Source: Putridiphycobacter sp965230485
GTDB taxonomy: Bacteria > Bacteroidota > Bacteroidia > Flavobacteriales_D > Crocinitomicaceae
Direction: 5' to 3'
Assembly: GCA_965230485.1 (NCBI GenBank)
Contig: CBDDLA010000001.1
Location: 1,116,001-1,180,000 of the forward strand
DNA: 64,000 bases
The notes below the pieces were generated by a model. That model was given only the letters and a program-made list of their open reading frames with translations, did no database searches and was not told the origin of the DNA. Both the position numbers and the translations under genes were made by a program. Positions 17,338 to 25,930 of this stretch are shown one piece after another (positions within the stretch are counted from its first letter, which is position 1; the number at the start of each line of letters is the position of its first letter).

Positions 17338-18570
17338 ATGAATAAGCCGTTTTTAATTTTGGTATTTAGCCTCTTATGTTTTGGAGTCATCAGTTGTAAA
17401 AAGGAAGGCTGTACTGATTTAAAAGCTGAAAACTATAACGAAAAAGCTGATATTAACAATGGATCATGCATATATGGCACAGATAGTATTACAGCTGAAA
17501 TAACTGAGGACATAACAACACCTACTATACTTGAGGCTCAAAATTATGAGATTTGTACTGATATCAATATTAGCTCTGATCTCACTTTATTAGCTGGCAC
17601 AAAACTAATTATGTGTGAGGGTAGTTCAATTACAGTTGAAAGTACTGGCTTTTTAAACGCTTCAGGAACGAAAGAAAAGCCCATTGAAATTAAGGGTAAA
17701 AATAATGTGAAGGGGTATTGGGCAGGTATTGCCTTTAAATCTAATCATACTAACAATAAACTCATTCATACAACCATTCGTGACGGAGGGAGTTATTCGG
17801 GATGGAAATATTCAACTGTTTACGTTGACGAGAATGCACTGTTATCAGCTGAAAACTCGACCTTTGAGAATAGCAATAATTATGGATTGTATATTGATAA
17901 TGATGGAGCAATCAATAGCTTCTCAAATAATAGTTTTGGGAATAACACGATTGGATTAAGTCTGCAGCCTAATGATGTTTCAAAATTAGATAGCAATTCG
18001 AATTATAATAACTCTAATACTAATAATTATATAGAGGTAAGATCAGGTAATCTGAATATTCAACAACAATGGCAAACTTTTAAAACACCATTACTATTGA
18101 GTAATATTACAATAACGGCTGGATTAGAAATACTAGCGGGATCGAATATTCTTATTGAGTCAAATCAATCCATTTCTATTTCAGAATCAGGATACCTAAG
18201 GTCTATCGGTACTGCAGACCAACCAATTACTATAGCTGGTAAGGAGCAGGTAGCTGGATATTGGGGTGGTATTGAAATTGGTTCATTCGATTCAAATAAT
18301 CTAATTAGGCATACTACGATTTCAGATGCAGGTCAAAACCAAGACTATCAATTTTCTAACATTTACGTTGATGGCAGATTAGACATAGAAAATTCTATTA
18401 TTAAAAATGCCAATAGCTACGGAATGTATATTACTTCTGTTTCTTCAATCTATGCCAATGGAACGCTTCAAACAAATGTAAGTAGTATTGAATCAAATAA
18501 TGAATTTTTAGCTAATGGTAATGGACCTAATGCTAACTGTATAAATAACTGTACAGTCTTTTTTGAATAA
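17338..18570 (+). CDS. Lipoprotein with two parallel beta-helix modules
   Basis: The signal MNKPFLILVFSLLCFGVISC ends in a lipobox with Cys20. A small Cys-containing motif (GCTDLKAENYNEKADINNGS) of the type often found in Bacteroidota surface lipoproteins comes next. The body is a duplication. Residues ~60-225 and ~230-400 each carry strand-rich copies with matching landmarks: LTLLAGTKLIM / LEILAGSNILIE, GYWAGIAF / GYWGGIEI and LIHTTIRDGGS / LIRHTTISDAGQ. Such repeats resemble pectate-lyase-like right-handed beta-helices. No catalytic motif is evident. It follows the peptidase gene by 39 bp on the same strand and ends 4 bp before a convergent gene. Confidence 0.7.
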   Translation: MNKPFLILVFSLLCFGVISCKKEGCTDLKAENYNEKADINNGSCIYGTDSITAEITEDITTPTILEAQNYEICTDINISSDLTLLAGTKLIMCEGSSITVESTGFLNASGTKEKPIEIKGKNNVKGYWAGIAFKSNHTNNKLIHTTIRDGGSYSGWKYSTVYVDENALLSAENSTFENSNNYGLYIDNDGAINSFSNNSFGNNTIGLSLQPNDVSKLDSNSNYNNSNTNNYIEVRSGNLNIQQQWQTFKTPLLLSNITITAGLEILAGSNILIESNQSISISESGYLRSIGTADQPITIAGKEQVAGYWGGIEIGSFDSNNLIRHTTISDAGQNQDYQFSNIYVDGRLDIENSIIKNANSYGMYITSVSSIYANGTLQTNVSSIESNNEFLANGNGPNANCINNCTVFFE

Positions 18571-18574
18571 AACT

Positions 18575-19762
18575 CTAGTCTGTATGATACTTAAAGAAGC
18601 TATTCTGGTTAAAGAATAGGTAATCGTAATAATTAATTAACCCTACCCCCTTGAAATAGAATTGCATAATACTTTTGAAATCATAACCATTTTTAGCCAT
18701 ATTCATGGCACCTTCTTGACATAAACCAACACCGTGTCCAAAGCCTTTACCCTTTAGAACTACACTATTTCCGTCTAAACTACAGTCGAACCATGTTGAT
18801 TTTAATTTAAAATGAATTCTTATATCTCTTAACGGAATGCCTAGTTGAGGAATTTGATAAAAAGCTAACCTATGTTCTTGTTTAAAGTTATATAAAAGGT
18901 AGCTAAATATTGAATCATTTACAGGGTAGCCAAATTGCTTAACTAAATAACTTTCCCAATCTTCCTTTGGAATACGTTTCTCCCAATTAGCTTGCCGTGA
19001 GTGAATACAAAAGGTATCTAATACACTTTTGCAATATGGAACTGCCCTATTCCACACAAAATCGGCTTCGCTCGTTTGCCCTCCGCAGTTCGCAAAAAAG
19101 AAACCATTGGCTAACTTTAAATTTTGATCAACCATCACTATTTGCTTTGTTTTAAGAACAGCTTCTTTAATAGAAGGAGTATATATTAGCATATTATGGT
19201 ATGCCTGACAATGAACTTGATCACACAAATTGAATCCTTCATTTGCATGTTTTTTTAAATGACTTAAGGCATAAGTTCTACTTAAAACTGCCTGTACTTT
19301 ATAATACTCAATATGTTTTCCTCCACCTCCTTCACTCTCTATTACACCTCCTAGATATTTTGTAATATCTACTCTATTTATTATTTTTAATCCAGTCTTC
19401 TCATCTGAAGTAATAAAAATGTCTCCATTATATTTTCGTTCTTTTAGTTTTCTTGGTTTTAACGACTGAATTCTAAAGCTATGATTAGGTAAAGTTTGCT
19501 CTATTCTAACCTTGTCAAATCGACCAAGTTCACGAACCCCTTGTATAATTATTAGTTTCTCACCTCTTCTTCTGACCTCAACAGATTCGGTTGGTAGTAT
19601 TGTGAATACTCTATTGGAATCTCCATATATATTGTAAGAACCTTTATGGTATGAAATCAAAACATCTGAAATTGAGTACTTACGTAATATACCAATATCT
19701 AATTGCTGATCAAACGAATAGAATAGATTGAGTAATAATAATGCCGCAAAAAATGATTTCAC
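18575..19762 (-). CDS. SpoIID/LytB domain protein (amidase-enhancer-like)
   Basis: A 395-aa exported protein with a GTG start and a hydrophobic signal (FFAALLLLNLFYSFDQ). The SpoIID core runs from about residue 120 to 370. Signature stretches are INRVDITKYLGGVIESEGGG, VQAVLSRTYALSHLKKH, CDQVHCQAYHN, FANCGGQTSEADFVW and GKGFGHGVGLCQEGAMNMAK. In Bacillus, SpoIID is a lytic transglycosylase acting on denuded glycan; Bacteroidota members probably act on peptidoglycan too, but this is inferred. A near-perfect -7 box lies 4 nt before the GTG. It is not clearly in an operon. Confidence 0.85.
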   Translation of the reverse strand: MKSFFAALLLLNLFYSFDQQLDIGILRKYSISDVLISYHKGSYNIYGDSNRVFTILPTESVEVRRRGEKLIIIQGVRELGRFDKVRIEQTLPNHSFRIQSLKPRKLKERKYNGDIFITSDEKTGLKIINRVDITKYLGGVIESEGGGGKHIEYYKVQAVLSRTYALSHLKKHANEGFNLCDQVHCQAYHNMLIYTPSIKEAVLKTKQIVMVDQNLKLANGFFFANCGGQTSEADFVWNRAVPYCKSVLDTFCIHSRQANWEKRIPKEDWESYLVKQFGYPVNDSIFSYLLYNFKQEHRLAFYQIPQLGIPLRDIRIHFKLKSTWFDCSLDGNSVVLKGKGFGHGVGLCQEGAMNMAKNGYDFKSIMQFYFKGVGLINYYDYLFFNQNSFFKYHTD

Positions 19763-19766
19763 TTTA

Positions 19767-19774
19767 CAAAGTTA
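19767..19774 (-). promoter_or_regulatory. -7 element TAACTTTG, 4 nt before the GTG start of the SpoIID gene
   Basis: On the minus strand TAACTTTG is followed by TAAA and then GTG at 19762. It matches TAnnTTTG fully. No clear TTG lies at the expected -33 position. Confidence 0.5.
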
Positions 19775-19844
19775 ATCACTAGCCATATCAGATAACTTTG
19801 GCTTCTCTAAATTATTAACATTTTTTTTTGATTACCGGTGCTGG

Positions 19845-20963
19845 TTATGCCTTGTTTTGAATGGCAGAATAAATAAGTTGAGCCACTTTTTTAGAGGCCC
19901 CTCCCCCTCCTAAAAGTTTTTCCAAACTTTGGTATGAGGCTTTGATTTTGCTATCGTCAATGCCAAATTTCTGAAGCTCTGAAACAATATTCTGAGGGAC
20001 TAAGTCTCCTTGAATTAATTCAGTAACTATTAAATCGTTCATTATTAAATTCACCAAAGAGATATATTTTACTTTAACTAGTCGTTTAGCAATTTGGTAG
20101 GAAATGGCACTTGCTTTATAACACACAACTTGAGGCACTTTAAATAATGCCGTCTCCAAAGTGGCAGTTCCTGAGGTAACCATAGCTAAACTTGAATAAT
20201 TCAATAGGTTATAAGTGTCATTTTCTAGCACTACAATTGACTTATTTGATGCTATTGATTTATAAAAATCTTGACTCTTATTTGGTGCTCCAGCCACTAT
20301 TATCTGAAAATCAGAGAAAGATTCGGCGGCTTTTAACATAATGGGAAGCTTAGTTTTAATCTCTTGGTTTCTACTCCCAGGAAGCAATGACAATATAGGC
20401 TTGTTCGATAGTTTATACTTACTTCTAAACTGCATTTCAGGTAGCGCTGTTCTCTTAAAGTCTTGAATAGCATCCACAAGAGGATGACCAACATATTTAA
20501 CTTCAAAGTTAAATTTTTGATAAAATTTTTTCTCAAAAGGAAGAATAGTATACATTTCATCAACCACTCTTCTAATCTTATATACCCTGTTCTGTTTCCA
20601 GGCCCAAATCTGAGGTGAGATAAAATAATGAACAGGAATATTTTTAGACTTAGCAAAGTCAGCAATTCTTAGATTAAAGCCTGGATAGTCGATCAAAATT
20701 AAAACATCCGGGTTAAATGCTTCAATTTGTTTTTTGCATAATTTGATATTTTTATAAATAGTACGAATATTCATCACAACTTCAACAAAACCCATAAATG
20801 CGAGCTCATTGATGTGCTTCTTCAAGGTATTTGAAACAGATTGCATTTTATCGCCTCCCCAAAAAGCAAAAGTAGCTTCTGAATCTTCATTCAAAAGCGC
20901 ACGCATTAAGTTGCTTCCATGTAGGTCTCCTGAAGCCTCCCCAGCTATTAAAAAATATTTCAA
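19845..20963 (-). CDS. lpxB: Lipid-A-disaccharide synthase LpxB
   Basis: A GT19 enzyme that joins UDP-2,3-diacylglucosamine and lipid X to make the lipid A disaccharide on the cytoplasmic membrane face. It begins with the family start KYFLIAGEASGDLHGSNLM. HYFISPQIWAWKQNRVYKIR lies near residue 116, SLLPGSRNQEIKTKLPIML near 192, and VTSGTATLETALFKVPQVV near 262. At 372 aa the length is standard. The frame and family N-terminus force a TTG start at 20963. A TATTTTTG element sits 19 nt upstream. It is divergent from the NlpC/P60 gene and carries no sign of an operon with other lpx genes. Confidence 0.94.
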   Translation of the reverse strand: MKYFLIAGEASGDLHGSNLMRALLNEDSEATFAFWGGDKMQSVSNTLKKHINELAFMGFVEVVMNIRTIYKNIKLCKKQIEAFNPDVLILIDYPGFNLRIADFAKSKNIPVHYFISPQIWAWKQNRVYKIRRVVDEMYTILPFEKKFYQKFNFEVKYVGHPLVDAIQDFKRTALPEMQFRSKYKLSNKPILSLLPGSRNQEIKTKLPIMLKAAESFSDFQIIVAGAPNKSQDFYKSIASNKSIVVLENDTYNLLNYSSLAMVTSGTATLETALFKVPQVVCYKASAISYQIAKRLVKVKYISLVNLIMNDLIVTELIQGDLVPQNIVSELQKFGIDDSKIKASYQSLEKLLGGGGASKKVAQLIYSAIQNKA

Positions 20964-20982
20964 ATTAGTATTATTTTATTGG

Positions 20983-20990
20983 CAAAAATA
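20983..20990 (-). promoter_or_regulatory. -7 element TATTTTTG upstream of lpxB
   Basis: Minus-strand TATTTTTG ends 19 nt before the TTG start, which allows a short leader. It is a full match to TAnnTTTG. Confidence 0.6.
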
Positions 20991-21105
20991 AGATTTTAAA
21001 TGCAGAAAACTAAAAAAAATCAGCGCCTTATTAACATAACAAATACTTAACACTTAGATGTGGAAATTAGTTTTTTTTTTACGAGAAAACTGACTCATTT
21101 AACTC

Positions 21106-21113
21106 TATTTTTG
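21106..21113 (+). promoter_or_regulatory. -7 element TATTTTTG, 4 nt before the NlpC/P60 start
   Basis: TATTTTTG, then ACAC, then ATG at 21118. The distance implies initiation at or beside the A of ATG. A run of ten T residues lies at about the -33 position, with no clear TTTG. Confidence 0.55.
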
Positions 21114-21117
21114 ACAC

Positions 21118-22047
21118 ATGAAGAAGTGGTTTCTTATCGCATTTCTATTGGGAATGCCTTATTTAGTTTTGAGTCAGGATAAAAAAATTGATCAGTTGGA
21201 AGTATTGTACAGTCAAAAATTCTACTCTAAAGTATTAAAGAAAGCTAATAAACTGCTTGCTATCCCAGACTATGACTATAGCGGTATGCCAAGTTTTTAC
21301 AAATCACTTGCCTTATTTAGATTGTTAGAAGATGAAGATTGGTCTAACCGACATAAGAATAGCTTAACTGAGGCCATTCAAGTTTACGATCATTTTCTAT
21401 CTTATGCTAAAGTAAGATCTTACACGAAATCTCATTATTTTGAAATTCTGGAATTAAAGCAATACCTTACGAAACTTGAAAGAAAATACGCTACTGGAAA
21501 TTCGATTGATGCAAAAAAAATCAGACACTTTATTAATAACCAATTAAAAGAAATTGTTCCTCATGTTATTCATAGCATCCCTCCTCAGAAAGTTGATACT
21601 AAGAAGGAGCAAAATTTAGGTTCTGACATAGGTCGAAACAAGACGAATCACATCATTTCAAACAATGATTTAAGAGAAGAAATAGTTCAGTTTGCCAAAC
21701 AATATATAGGTACTCCTTATTCGTGGGCTGGAACTTCCCCTGCAGGATTTGATTGTTCAGGATATATTGGATACGTATTTAAAAACTACGACATAATTTT
21801 ACCTAGATCAGCTTCTGAACAAAAAGAATTTACAACGAAAATAAATGAAAGGACAGCCTTAAAGGGAGATTTGGTTTTTTTTAAATCAGGAAGCAAAATT
21901 ACTCATGTAGGACTGGTGGTATCTGAACAAGGACAGCCTTTAACAATGATACACTCTTCGTCTAGCAAAGGTATTATTATAACCGATGTAGAATCTTCAG
22001 CATATTGGAATAAAAAATACGCCGGATTAGGGAGAATCATCCAATAA
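21118..22047 (+). CDS. NlpC/P60 (C40) cell wall hydrolase
   Basis: A 309-aa exported cysteine peptidase. The signal peptide is KKWFLIAFLLGMPYLVLSQ. Residues ~25-130 form a helical N-domain of unknown role, followed by a linker. Residues ~185-309 are the NlpC/P60 domain with FDCSGYIGYVF (catalytic Cys near 212), ITHVGLVVS (His near 262) and MIHSSSSKGI (His near 279). GTPYSWAGTSPAGF precedes the nucleophile as usual. The family cleaves peptide stems of peptidoglycan. A -7 box abuts the start, and a hairpin follows the stop. Confidence 0.88.
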   Translation: MKKWFLIAFLLGMPYLVLSQDKKIDQLEVLYSQKFYSKVLKKANKLLAIPDYDYSGMPSFYKSLALFRLLEDEDWSNRHKNSLTEAIQVYDHFLSYAKVRSYTKSHYFEILELKQYLTKLERKYATGNSIDAKKIRHFINNQLKEIVPHVIHSIPPQKVDTKKEQNLGSDIGRNKTNHIISNNDLREEIVQFAKQYIGTPYSWAGTSPAGFDCSGYIGYVFKNYDIILPRSASEQKEFTTKINERTALKGDLVFFKSGSKITHVGLVVSEQGQPLTMIHSSSSKGIIITDVESSAYWNKKYAGLGRIIQ

Positions 22048-22073
22048 AAAAGGGAAGTTTATGACAACTTCCC
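22046..22073 (-). terminator. Terminator of the acyl-CoA dehydrogenase gene
   Basis: GGGAAGTT (22052-22059) pairs with AACTTCCC (22066-22073) around a 6-nt loop. On the minus strand the stem is followed by six T residues (A-run 22046-22051). It lies between convergent genes and may also weakly stop plus-strand transcripts. Confidence 0.75.
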
Positions 22074-22099
22074 CTTCAAAAATCACAACCTATTGTTAG

Positions 22100-23305
22100 T
22101 TACATTTTACTTAAATCCGGCTCGGTTCGAGTAAAAGCTGAAATACCAGTAATATCTAATCCTGTTATCAATAAATGGATATCATGAGTTCCTTCATAAG
22201 TCACAACAGACTCTAAATTTGCCATGTGTCTCATAATAGAATATTCATTAGTAATACCCATCCCTCCAAGTATCTGACGAGCTTCTCTCGCAATTTTAAG
22301 CGCAAACTCAACATTGTTTCTTTTTGCCATTGAAATTTGTGCAGAACTTGCTTTTCCAGCATTTCTTAACTGTCCCAATCTAAAAGTAAGCAATTGCGCT
22401 TTTGTAATTTCAGTTATCATTTCTGCTAACTTCTTTTGGGTAAGCTGAAAAGATGCAATTGGCACACCAAATTGGATCCTTTCTTTTGAATATCTCAATG
22501 CCTGATCATAACAATCCATAGCGGCTCCAAGAGCTCCCCATGCAATTCCGTATCTTGCAGAATCCAAACACCCAAGTGGTGCTCCCAAACCAGATTTATT
22601 TGGTAATAAATTCTCCTTAGGTACTTTTACATTCTCAAATAATAATTCTCCTGTTATTGAAGCTCTTAAAGAGTGTTTTCCTTTCATTTCAGGAGCAGAA
22701 AAGCCTTCCATTCCTTTTTCGACAATCAGACCATGAATTCTGCCGTCTTCATTTTTTGCCCAAACTACTGCAATGTCAGATAACGGTGCATTTGAAATCC
22801 ACATTTTAGCGCCATTCAAAAGGTAATGGTCTCCCATATCTTTAAAGTTTGTAGTCATTCCACCAGGATTAGACCCATGATCAGGTTCAGTTAAACCAAA
22901 ACAACCTAAAAATTCTCCACTTGCTAGCTTTGGTAGGTATTTTTTTCTTTGCGTTTCATTTCCATACTTATATATTGGGTACATCACTAAAGAACTCTGA
23001 ACAGATGAAGTAGATCTTAAGCCAGAATCACATCTTTCTAATTCTTGCATGATAATCCCATAAGAGATCTGATCTAATCCAGGTCCTCCATATTCCTCCG
23101 GAATATACGGACCAAATGCCCCAATTTCACCTAATTGCTTAACAAGATGCCGTGGGAAAGCAGCTCTTTCATAATAGTCTTCAATAATGGGGGAAACATT
23201 CTGTTTTACCCAATCACGAGTTGCTTCACGAATTAACTTGTGTTCTTCGGTTAATAAATCGTCAATATTATAGTAGTCTGGATGTGTATATAAGTCGGTT
23301 GCCAT
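22100..23305 (-). CDS. Acyl-CoA dehydrogenase, glutaryl-CoA dehydrogenase type
   Basis: A 401-aa FAD enzyme that oxidises acyl-CoA thioesters. It shows CFGLTEPDHGSNPGGM (near residue 135), KMWISNAPLSDIAVVWAK (near 163), RYGIAWGALGAAMDCYDQ (near 246), QFGVPIASFQLTQKKL (near 278) and GGMGITNEYSIMRHMAN (near 348). The catalytic Glu lies in VVTYEGTHDIHLLI near residue 370, the position used in glutaryl-CoA dehydrogenases. The N-terminal region (EEYGGPGLDQISYGIIMQEL) also fits that subfamily. The substrate is inferred from similarity, so a broader acyl-CoA role is possible. It is monocistronic with its own promoter and terminator. Confidence 0.88.
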   Translation of the reverse strand: MATDLYTHPDYYNIDDLLTEEHKLIREATRDWVKQNVSPIIEDYYERAAFPRHLVKQLGEIGAFGPYIPEEYGGPGLDQISYGIIMQELERCDSGLRSTSSVQSSLVMYPIYKYGNETQRKKYLPKLASGEFLGCFGLTEPDHGSNPGGMTTNFKDMGDHYLLNGAKMWISNAPLSDIAVVWAKNEDGRIHGLIVEKGMEGFSAPEMKGKHSLRASITGELLFENVKVPKENLLPNKSGLGAPLGCLDSARYGIAWGALGAAMDCYDQALRYSKERIQFGVPIASFQLTQKKLAEMITEITKAQLLTFRLGQLRNAGKASSAQISMAKRNNVEFALKIAREARQILGGMGITNEYSIMRHMANLESVVTYEGTHDIHLLITGLDITGISAFTRTEPDLSKM

Positions 23306-23320
23306 ATTCTATTTTTTATG

Positions 23321-23328
23321 CAAATGTA
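23321..23328 (-). promoter_or_regulatory. -7 element TACATTTG upstream of the acyl-CoA dehydrogenase gene
   Basis: A full TAnnTTTG match on the minus strand, 15 nt before the ATG at 23305. Confidence 0.55.
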
Positions 23329-23386
23329 TCCATTTTTTTCTTTAAAATGTTACCATTATATACCAGATCGAAAGAAAATTATATCG

Positions 23387-23394
23387 TACTTTTG
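23387..23394 (+). promoter_or_regulatory. -7 element TACTTTTG, 4 nt before the DUF4271 gene
   Basis: TACTTTTG, then ACGA, then ATG at 23399. The predicted transcript start falls at the start codon. Confidence 0.55.
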
Positions 23395-23398
23395 ACGA

Positions 23399-24058
23399 AT
23401 GAATCCAAAAGATTTTGACATTGGTATACTTAATGAAATCTCCAAAACTAGTTATTCTTTTTTCTGGGTAATGGCTCTCATTGGAATCGGTTCAATTATC
23501 CTAGCAAGAGTCAATAATAGCGCCTATGTTAGTGGTCTACTTAATTTTTCACAAAGCAATAATCACAAAGTTTTTTCCCTCCAAAGTCTATCATCACCTC
23601 TTTTGGTATTTAATTACCTCATCTCACTAACACTATTTATTCTAATTGTCACCAATAGTCTTAGCCAATCAGAGATTAGCTTCTCAGCTATTCGCGGTCT
23701 AAAAATTCTAATAGGTGTTTTTATCTACCATACATTAAAAACAAGTATTCAGTACTTTGTTGCAAATTTATTCCTTAGAAAGAATCGATTTGACATAAGA
23801 AATTCAATCAGGCAGTATCAAATTATTGGATTGATATTATTGCCTATTTCGATATTTTGCATCTATCAAAGTAATGATTTTCAACGTATCATTTCTATTC
23901 TGGGCATTATTATCACCATTGTAATTTCCATTACCCAAATTTACAATTCTGCTAAAGAATCTCTCCATCATAAAATTTCATTATTCTATATAATTTTGTA
24001 TCTTTGCACCCTCGAAATCCTGCCATTATTTTTATTGGCTAAGTATTTTCTTAGCTGA
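23399..24058 (+). CDS. DUF4271 membrane protein
   Basis: A 219-aa polytopic membrane protein with about six hydrophobic segments (for example FFWVMALIGIGSIILARV, LIGVFIYHTLKTSIQYFVA and IGLILLPISIFCIY). It belongs to DUF4271, found in Bacteroidota and usually placed directly upstream of hemD, as here (13-29 bp gap depending on the hemD start). The motif 'YHTLKTSIQYFVANLF' is the most conserved part that I recognise. The function is unknown; linkage to haem synthesis is only by position. Confidence 0.78.
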   Translation: MNPKDFDIGILNEISKTSYSFFWVMALIGIGSIILARVNNSAYVSGLLNFSQSNNHKVFSLQSLSSPLLVFNYLISLTLFILIVTNSLSQSEISFSAIRGLKILIGVFIYHTLKTSIQYFVANLFLRKNRFDIRNSIRQYQIIGLILLPISIFCIYQSNDFQRIISILGIIITIVISITQIYNSAKESLHHKISLFYIILYLCTLEILPLFLLAKYFLS

Positions 24059-24062
24059 TTGG

Positions 24063-24070
24063 TAATTTTG
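24063..24070 (+). promoter_or_regulatory. -7 element TAATTTTG before hemD
   Basis: A full TAnnTTTG match between the DUF4271 stop and hemD, ending 7 nt before the ATG at 24078 and 16 nt before that at 24087. hemD may be transcribed on its own as well as with DUF4271. Confidence 0.45.
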
Positions 24071-24077
24071 ATTGAAA

Positions 24078-24830
24078 ATGAAAGATATGAGTGTAAAGAC
24101 TATTTTAGTTTCTCAACCTAAGCCTACAAGCGAAAAGTCTCCTTATTTTGATCTGGCTCAAAAGTATAAATTGAAGATAGACTTTAGGCCATTTATAAAT
24201 GTGGTTGGCGTTACTGCTCGTGAATTTAGAGCTCAGAAAATAGACTTAGGTCTGCATACGGCTGTTATTTTAACGAGTAAAACATCAGTCGATAATTTTT
24301 TTAGAATCGCTGAAGAAACTCGATACAAAGTTCCTGAATCTCTCAAATATTTCTGCATTTCTGAAGCCATTGCATATTATCTGCAAAAATATGTCGTGTA
24401 TAGAAAGCGAAAAATATTTTTTGGAAAGCAGAATATCAATGATATGGTGGATATTCTAAAGAAACATAAGGATGAAAAATATCTTCTCCCGTGCTCAGAT
24501 ATTTTGAGGAAAAATATTCCTGACACTTTAGAAGCAAACAATATTAAATACACCAAAGCAGTATTGTACAGAACTGTGGCAGCTGACCTATCTGATCTTG
24601 AAGATGTAAAGTATGATTTACTAGTTTTCTTTAGCCCATCAGGAATCGAATCCTTACTAAAAAACTTTCCTAGCTTTAAGCAGGAAAGAACAATGATAGC
24701 TGCCTTTGGTCCAACAACTGCAAATGCAGTTAAGAAAAACAATTTGCGTCTTGATATTCATGCTCCTCAGCCAAAAAATCCTAGTATGACCATGGCTATT
24801 GAGTCATATATTAAAAATTCAAAAAAATAA
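24078..24830 (+). CDS. hemD: Uroporphyrinogen-III synthase HemD
   Basis: Cyclises hydroxymethylbilane to uroporphyrinogen III in haem and sirohaem synthesis. VKTILVSQPKPTSEKSPYFD opens the protein, as in Flavobacteriia. HTAVILTSKTSVDNFFRIAE and LLVFFSPSGIESLLKNFPSF mark the two lobes, and MIAAFGPTTANAVKKNNLRL follows near the C-terminus. HemD sequences diverge strongly, but these landmarks and the DUF4271 neighbour make the call good. Two ATGs compete (24078 and 24087); the second matches the usual family start. An upstream TTG at 24072 is unlikely because it sits almost on the -7 box. Confidence 0.85.
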   Translation: MKDMSVKTILVSQPKPTSEKSPYFDLAQKYKLKIDFRPFINVVGVTAREFRAQKIDLGLHTAVILTSKTSVDNFFRIAEETRYKVPESLKYFCISEAIAYYLQKYVVYRKRKIFFGKQNINDMVDILKKHKDEKYLLPCSDILRKNIPDTLEANNIKYTKAVLYRTVAADLSDLEDVKYDLLVFFSPSGIESLLKNFPSFKQERTMIAAFGPTTANAVKKNNLRLDIHAPQPKNPSMTMAIESYIKNSKK

Positions 24831-24847
24831 GATTTTCTTTTTTTGAA

Positions 24848-25342
24848 TCAGTGTTTTTGATCTTCTCTTGTAAGAGTATCATTATTTTGTTGGAGAAAGT
24901 ATTTTAAGTAGAGGAACACCACCATAGCAGGCATAAAAGAATGTGTCAACCCGGTAAGTGTTCTTACAATATGGTATATTGATTTTTCTATGTCAAAAAT
25001 CTTTCCAAAAAAGTAGAGCGTACCTGCTAGCAAAAAAAGAGTTAAAAAGGCATACGAAATAGGTCTAACATTTCTGTTTTTGCCAAAATAAGTCTTTAGA
25101 ACGACATAAGAAACCCACCAAAAATAAAAGAAAAACACAATGGTCAGTATCCATTTTAGGACAATTATTTCCTGAATTGTCCAATCATCCATAAATGAAA
25201 AAAAACGATAAGCATAATTAGGATAACCTAACTGAATATGTTTTAAAACATGATTCACGTTCAGCATAAAAAAATCACGCAAAAATCCCCCTCCAATTAA
25301 TAAAATAAGGAAAATTGTTAACCTGACTTTTTGCCTAATCAT
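24848..25342 (-). CDS. Exosortase F system-associated membrane protein
   Basis: A 164-aa protein with about four membrane segments (LTIFLILLIGGGFLRDFF, VLKWILTIVFFFYFWWVSYV, FLTLFLLAGTLYFFGKIF and FMPAMVVFLYLKYFL). Its ATG overlaps the xrtF stop by 4 bp. In Flavobacteriia a small membrane protein of this size and layout directly follows xrtF and is classed as exosortase F system-associated. Features such as LRDFFMLNVNHVLKH and HSFMPAMVVFLYLKYFLQ fit. Its biochemical role is unknown; it may assist sorting or processing. Confidence 0.8.
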   Translation of the reverse strand: MIRQKVRLTIFLILLIGGGFLRDFFMLNVNHVLKHIQLGYPNYAYRFFSFMDDWTIQEIIVLKWILTIVFFFYFWWVSYVVLKTYFGKNRNVRPISYAFLTLFLLAGTLYFFGKIFDIEKSIYHIVRTLTGLTHSFMPAMVVFLYLKYFLQQNNDTLTREDQKH

Positions 25343-25866
25343 TGCTCTATTTTAAAACCGAATTTTCTAATCCAAATGATCCACAGTACAAAAATAACAC
25401 TGTAAACAAAGGCTGTAAAAGTATAAAGATGATTAAAATCAAGCCATTCGGGATAATGGTCTCCAATAATAAAAAGAGCTATCACTCTAATTATATTAGC
25501 GAGGTGAATGATAATAATTCCTAGCGGAATAAACCAAATTTTAGACTTCCATGAACCTGGGTAGGCAATTAAAAAAATACTAAAAATAGAAAATAACTTA
25601 AAGCCATTACAATTATCTCCGACCCAAACACCAGAATTGTAACCAGAGTCTTTAAGAAGCATTACGTGATTACTTTCTATATCTATATATGAATCAATAC
25701 CAAAAAAGTTAAGCAAATAATTTGATACTTCCACTATGTTATAATTAAGCCAAAAATCCCAAGTAGTACTCGCCTTAATGACATATTGATATAAAATAAG
25801 CCAAAGAACATATAGGGAAACACCTACACCAACAAACACATAACTTTTTTTAAAATTAATTTGCAT
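25339..25866 (-). CDS. xrtF: Exosortase XrtF
   Basis: A transmembrane cysteine transpeptidase-like enzyme predicted to cut C-terminal sorting tails. I choose the ATG at 25866 (175 aa); a TTG at 25893 would lie inside a hairpin. The catalytic triad of exosortases is visible in order: Cys86 in GDNCNGFKLFSIF, Arg127 in LANIIRVIALFII and His146 in DFNHLYTFTAFV. About five membrane segments are present. It overlaps its partner gene by 4 bp and follows a PID-CTERM peptide gene, the likely substrate. It is compact compared with proteobacterial EpsH-type exosortases, as is normal for XrtF. Confidence 0.9.
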   Translation of the reverse strand: MQINFKKSYVFVGVGVSLYVLWLILYQYVIKASTTWDFWLNYNIVEVSNYLLNFFGIDSYIDIESNHVMLLKDSGYNSGVWVGDNCNGFKLFSIFSIFLIAYPGSWKSKIWFIPLGIIIIHLANIIRVIALFIIGDHYPEWLDFNHLYTFTAFVYSVIFVLWIIWIRKFGFKIEQ

Positions 25867-25877
25867 GGATATAAAAA

Positions 25878-25911
25878 GAAAAACTTTAATCAATATTGAT
25901 TAAAGTTTTTC
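25878..25911 (-). terminator. Long palindromic hairpin between the PID-CTERM gene and xrtF
   Basis: A perfect 34-bp inverted repeat. Its arms (25878-25892 and 25897-25911, for example AAAAACTTTAATCA) pair over 15 bp. On the minus strand it ends in T5-C-T5, so it can act as an intrinsic terminator although it is AT-rich. It would trim most transcripts after the small peptide gene and leave partial read-through into xrtF. Its A-rich left side makes it potentially bidirectional. Confidence 0.65.
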
Positions 25912-25930
25912 AAATATATTAAGACTATTA

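Noticed and set aside
22100..22150. A GGTTCGA motif resembling a tRNA T-loop
   Set aside because: It lies in the acyl-CoA dehydrogenase gene, and no acceptor stem or other tRNA arms surround it.
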